In this document: positions 1 to 6,000 of the stretch, piece after piece
Layout: each line of letters begins with the position of its first letter
Position numbering within the stretch: the first letter of the stretch is position 1
Source: Spirochaetaceae bacterium
Lineage (GTDB): Bacteria > Spirochaetota > Spirochaetia > B11-G9
DNA: 6,687 bases
NCBI GenBank assembly: GCA_030600745.1
Contig: JAUVLL010000189.1
Coordinates: 1-6,687 of the forward strand
Direction: 5' to 3'
Notes under the pieces: generated by a model
Seen by the model: only the letters and a program-made list of their open reading frames with translations
Told to the model about the DNA's origin: nothing
Database searches by the model: none
Translations under genes and position numbers: made by a program

Positions 1-2
1 AA

Positions 3-65
3 ATGATGAGAAAAATAATAATCCTTACTATTACATTAGTATTTAGTAGTTTTCACCTTTTTGCC
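3..65 (+). other. Sec signal peptide, residues 1-21
   Basis: The N-terminus has a short basic start (MMRK), a hydrophobic core of about 16 residues (Ile5 to Phe20) and a probable signal peptidase I site after Leu19-Phe20-Ala21, before Gly22-Asn23. No cysteine follows, so it is not a lipoprotein signal. This predicts export across the inner membrane. Final location (periplasm, outer surface or medium) cannot be told without the C-terminus. Confidence 0.85.
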
Positions 66-3000
66 GGCAATGTATTTGATAATGTCTCAGACTCCAATAA
101 CTGGAAAGACGAACATCCGGCATTATTGGCCATTGATGAACACAACAATTCTTTCGCTCAATTACAAACCGGTCAGGAAAGCGGTTGGATGGAGTTGTTG
201 CTGGAAGAGAGTTCACAAATAATGGGATATCGAATTGATGCCCTTATACCTGAAGGTTCATGGCTTTCTGTTGCCTATGATGATGAAGGGGTAAGAAAGA
301 GGATACCAACATCGAATATAAGCTCAAATGACGGTGTGAAAACAATATTTTTCCAAAGTGAACACATTGTTTCCGATAGTGTATCTCTCTATCTGGATGG
401 GGCCGAAGCAGCTGAAGTAAAGATATATGATTTCGAATTGATTCTGTCAGATATTAACAATATCAGCTTAAATGCAAAACTTACTCTTTCGGAACATGCA
501 GATAATATTCTTGATTATTTTGACTCGAATTTTCTGATTGATGGATTGGTTGGAACTACATGGTGGGCTTTCAAATCTTTCCGCGGCGGTCGTTCGGGTC
601 CCGGCGTTGGAGGGCCTCCCGTACAATTTTCGTTTGAACAGGATAACCTCAAATATAACAAAGAGAGGATCCTGAATGGAAGAAACGCGCATTACCCACA
701 GGTCCGGAGTTTTGCGGAATTCGATGTGGAAGTTCCGGGAAAATATGATCGTTTTTCATATTATGTAGATGAATTTGCCTGGGGTACTTTAAATATCAAG
801 GTTCTGACTGATGAAGGTTATTTAGAGATAGGCAGTACCGATATGATGGAATCCAAAGGCTGGAATCATATTTCCCTGGACGCGTTGGGTTCCGATATAT
901 CCAGGATAAGAATTGAACTTTCCGGATTTCATACAGTCATGGGAGGATTGGGAGAGATCGAACTTCGTCGTTTGGAAAAGGCCGATTGTTATAAATGGTA
1001 TCAATTAACAGGTTTTAATGATGAAGCAGGTGCCGCCTACAGTCTTTTCGAAATAGAGAATGAAGAGGTAAAAGACCATGAGATGGTTGTCGCAATTGAT
1101 AGTAATGAATATATAGCTGATTTGCCTGTTACTGTTAATGGAAGAAAACTATTTAATTATTCCCATGAGGTTATAGGTACCATAAATATATTTCGAATAA
1201 AACTGGACAGCAATATACTATGGAAAGGAAACAACTTTATATCAATAGAAACTGAAGAAAATTCCCGTGTTTTAGGATCGGTTATTCGTGAAGTGACTGT
1301 TGATTCGGAAGTAACAATAACCGGATTATTAACCGGATATGATAAAGTTATTGAATTACCAAATAGTTATGATGTTCACCAACTTATAGTTGTTTCCGAA
1401 AACGATTCCGCGTTTGATGTTAGTTTGTCGGGTGAAGATGGTGATATCTATTTGGAACCCAGTGAAGTTTCAGGTAAAACAGCAAAATATACTATGGATT
1501 CACCTTTGGAAACGGAGCGTATTAAAATTTACGGCGGGGATGGTCAGTATTCAGTATCCCTGAAAGGCAATAGTACGGGAACGGGTACTTTTATACGCAT
1601 ATCACCGGAAAAAGAATCTACCCATGGAAGAGGAGGTCAATTTCTTCATGGTATTTCAGATGCTCTGTATAGTGATACAATAAAGATAAACGGCAAACGG
1701 GCAAATAAGCTGGGGAATTATTTTTGGGTTCCCATATCACGGTTGGGTATAACTACCGGTGGAATATATGATCTTGAAGTCATTATCGAACGGGGTGGAC
1801 TGCAGATTAACTCCTATAAAATTGAATATCTGTATGAAATAGACAGTAACCAGTTACAAATTGATCAGAGTGAAGATATTGTCTATACAACAGATGATTT
1901 TTATTTACTAACGGGGAAAGTCACCGGCAGAGGTAAAAGCTTATATATAAATGATCAGGAAATCTCTTTGAATGGTCGTAATTTTGAACATATGGAACCA
2001 CTTAATGATGGTTTAAATATAATACGAATAGAATTGAAGAATCTTCCCGGGAATCATATTATTGCTTTGAAATTTCTTTATGTTTATAAGTATGCCGATA
2101 ACCTTATAATTAATATAGATCGTCCGTCTGATGGTAGTTATGTTTCTTCAAATCCTGTTATTGTTTCCGGTAAAATACAAAATGCTGTTGATTTGGAATC
2201 TGTAACCGTAAATGGTGTTGAAGCAAAACTCGATGGCTCCAGTTTTTCCGCTTCTATAGATATTGAATCGGAGATTGCTACCATATTGGTAAATGTAACC
2301 GACAGTATAGTTGGAACAAAATCAAAATCTATAACAATCTTTCAGGATTTAACTCCCCCACAGGTCTCTGATGTGTTTCCTCCGGATAATTACTGGATTG
2401 CAAGTCACGTTATTCCTGTTACAGGATATGTAACAGATGAGACAAGGACACAGGTTTATATTAACGGATATCTGGCATCTCAAATTGACACCTACTTCCG
2501 TTCTGTAACAAGTCTTGTTGAAGGTAGTAATTTTATATATATAACAGCAAGGGATCTTGCTGGAAATGAGACACATCCGGAACCCTTTACTGTAAATGCT
2601 GATACTACTGCTCCATTTAATCTTGAAGTACAAACAGATGTAGATGGCTGGACAAATAACAACAGGCCTGTATTAACATTCAGTGCAGAAGATTCCGGTA
2701 TTGGTATATCCCATTATGAAGTATCCATAGATGGACGTTCATTTCAGGAACAAGGCAGCCCCTTTCAGGCCCCTGTAATTGAGGATGGTATTAGAGAGAT
2801 TGTTGTAAAAGCTGTTGATTTGCTTGGAAATTTTTCTGTTAAGGCCATAGAAGTTAACATTGATACCCTGCCTCCCGATACACCTTCGACCTTTCGTGCC
2901 ATACCAGGAAATGAAAATGCAGTTTTAAGCTGGAACGAAGATGATGATGAAACAGTGTCCTATAAAATTACTTCCCTGAACGGTTTGGAAGAAGTAGTGG

Positions 3001-6000
3001 TCGAAGTTGACAGGGACTCCGGTCTGCTGGACGAGGAGACAAATATATCTTCTTTTGAAATTGATTATCAGGAAGAATCGTTTTTTAGTGAGGTTGAACT
3101 GGTAAATGGAGATGTTTATCGGTTTTCCTTGATTGCCATTGATCGTGCTGGTAATGAAAGTATATCCAAAGAAGTAGAAGTTACTATTGGGATATCTATA
3201 GTTGAGTATGATAAAGATGAAGGTTCTTTTGTAGAGTTTGATTCCGTTAAACTTATAATTGGTCCTAATAGTCTCCCTGAAGAAATTGAACAGATTGTTA
3301 TATCCGAGACAATGAGTGAAGATATGGAAGAGCTTTCTACTTACCCCATGGTTAGTCCAATATATTCTTTTAATGCAATATCGTTTAATGATGAAATAAT
3401 TGATCATGTTGATTTTGAAGAAGATTTTTACTGTAAACTGGATTATAATGAAGAAGATTTACCGGAAGGATTTCCTGAACAGAATTTAGGAGTATACTTT
3501 TTTGACACAACCTGGTCCAGATGGTTTAAAGAACCTAATTCAATTGTTGATACAGAGAATAACCAGATAATATTTTCCACCAATCATTTTACCGAGTTTA
3601 CAATTCAACCGACTGTAATAGAAGACCTTTCTCCACAGGAACTGGCGGCAATTGAGTTTGAACCCTTCAGTTCTACCACTCAGCATCAGCAGTTAACGGT
3701 TTCACAGCAAAGCGGTGGAATATCCACATCCATGACAGAGTTTGTACTGCCAGGGAAAAATGGATTTGATCTGGAACTTCGCAGGATATATGACACGGGA
3801 ACAGCAAAAGGTGATGCCAACGGATTAAGTGCCAATATTAGTGTAATGCTTGGAGATATATTCAGTGGAGAAGTGGCAGTAACATTGGGAACTTCTTTTG
3901 GTGCAACTGTAGCTTCTCAAATATTAGATAGTGTTAAGACATATTTTCAAAATAATGGAGATTTTGCATACTCCACAGGACAGGGATGGCGATTAAACCT
4001 TCCCTATATACGAGGAGCGAATTCTTCTGTGCTTGTAAGAACTTCTTCCGGTTCATTCCATGATATAAAATCAATGGAAGTAAATAAAGATCGAACAAAA
4101 GACTATGTTCTTTACAGAGAGTTGTGGCTTGAAAACCACGAAGGGGAAGATTTCACCCTGATGGTTAAACAGACAAAAGATCCAATTCAAATGTTAACTA
4201 CTATCAAAGATGGTGATAATGAAGGTGATATAGATATCGGCAGCTATGTAAGTAGTGTACTGGACAGCTGGACGCTTATGGAGGCTGTACTTTATGAAAA
4301 GGACGGCAAAGAATACCGTTTCGATCCCCTGGGAAGGCTTAGTTATATCAGGGATCCTAACGGTAATGAAATAACTCTTGAATACGACGGCTTGCTTCTG
4401 GATTATATAGAAGATACTTTTGGGAGACGTGTGAAGTTTGAGTATGCTGAAATAACTGATTATTTCTCTGTTCCCCAGATTAATAAAATATGGATTGAGA
4501 ATGATCCTGATCAGAGAGAAGTATCCTATGAATATGAGGTAGGATCCATTGGAATAAATTTACCGCTTCTTTCTAAGGCAATTGATGTTGGTAAGCGTGA
4601 ATATAATTATGATTATGATCCAAATTTTCTTTTTTCCGGTGAGTTTGGGATTAAAATAAATGTTGTTGCATTAATTGGTGATTTATTTTCAGGCGGAGCT
4701 TTTAGTACTGTGGCTTCAAAATTTGGACTCTCAAGTGTAACAATCCATGCAGCGGCTCAGGCTTTCTGGACTTTTCCCATGAGTTTTGCAGAAGGATATG
4801 TAATTGGGAAAAACGATATTGACTATGATATAAAAACCCTGGACTACTGGGAGGCTGATACAGCCGATTATTTGTTTGGATTTATACCCACTGCACTGGA
4901 TATAAGCATCGGCATGCAGCAGAGGTTTTTAACCAATAATCTTATACGTACAAATCTCTTTCTTGGTGAAAGTGTAACAGAGAGTTACACTTATGATTTT
5001 GAGTATGCCGGAGAAAAGCAGTTTTATTGTGCCAGATCTACAAAGGATGACGGACGACTTAAAGAGGAATATCTGTATGATACCAAGAGGAAGGTACGTT
5101 GGTCATGGGCCACTATATCTGATTATATTGGTGATATAATAAATGGTGGATTGGGTGTAACGTCCCGGCCTTTCAATTTTGAGTTTATTCCCCTTGAAAA
5201 AACTAAAAACAGCTACGATTCGATTACCGGAGAATTCCTGGAATCTGTTCAAACTGAATGGTATAAATCCAACTTACAACCCTCCCTGAAACAGGTATAC
5301 CGTGGAGGTGGGACCTATTTTAGAAACACTTATCAGTATGATAACTGGGGGAATATTACCAGACAAGGTATAAGCGATGTAAATGGAACAAGAACCAGTT
5401 CAAAGACAGTTTTTAGTGTTTATGCCGATACCAACAGCAGCCGTACCGATAGTGAACCCTGGCATACATCTCCTTTCCCGGCAGCTAATATCAATGGAGA
5501 TTACAGAATACATGATCGCCTTGTTCAGCAGCTTGTAAAAATGGAAGACAGTGTATCGGATATTCGTTACATTGATACAGCTTATGATTATGATACAAAA
5601 GGAAACAGAACAGCTTCTGCACTTTACAATGAAGAATACGGATGGCAGCAGACAGACTATATTGTTAATTCCAGTGGGGAAGTAATAAAGAAAACTTCTC
5701 CTTTAGGACATGTTACCGATATTACATATGATTATGATTCAGCTCCCGGATATTACACAATATCCCAACAGCAGAATCAGGTTGCCCAGGGTGATGGGTC
5801 TACACAGAATATCAACCAAAGCACAATATATTATCGCTATACAGGACTCCCTTCCTGGTCGGTAGATGGGCGCGGAATGGTAAGCCATTTTGAATACGAT
5901 GAAGTAGGCAGAAAAACACTGGTAGAACTGCCGGATGATGATGACAGTCCTGCCTGGGATCCAATATCTGAAGTAGATCCCGGATTCAGGGGAAACAATC

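Noticed and set aside
3..80. Possible lipoprotein signal
   Set aside because: No cysteine occurs near the cleavage region; the first cysteine in the protein is residue 329.
468..692. Minus-strand open frame of about 74 codons
   Set aside because: It lies antisense to the continuous plus-strand coding frame, has no recognisable motif, and its composition follows from the complementary codons.
2349..3407. Minus-strand open frames at 2349-2633 and 2925-3407
   Set aside because: Both are antisense to the Ig/FN3/ZU5 coding region; the products are rich in Ile, Tyr, Asn and Phe with no domain pattern, as expected for shadows of Asp/Glu/Val-rich coding DNA.
4602..4619. Short tat-gat-type DNA tandem repeats (also near 5583 and 5727)
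   Set aside because: These are only two or three units of Tyr-Asp codons from the YD protein motif and show no independent repeat structure.
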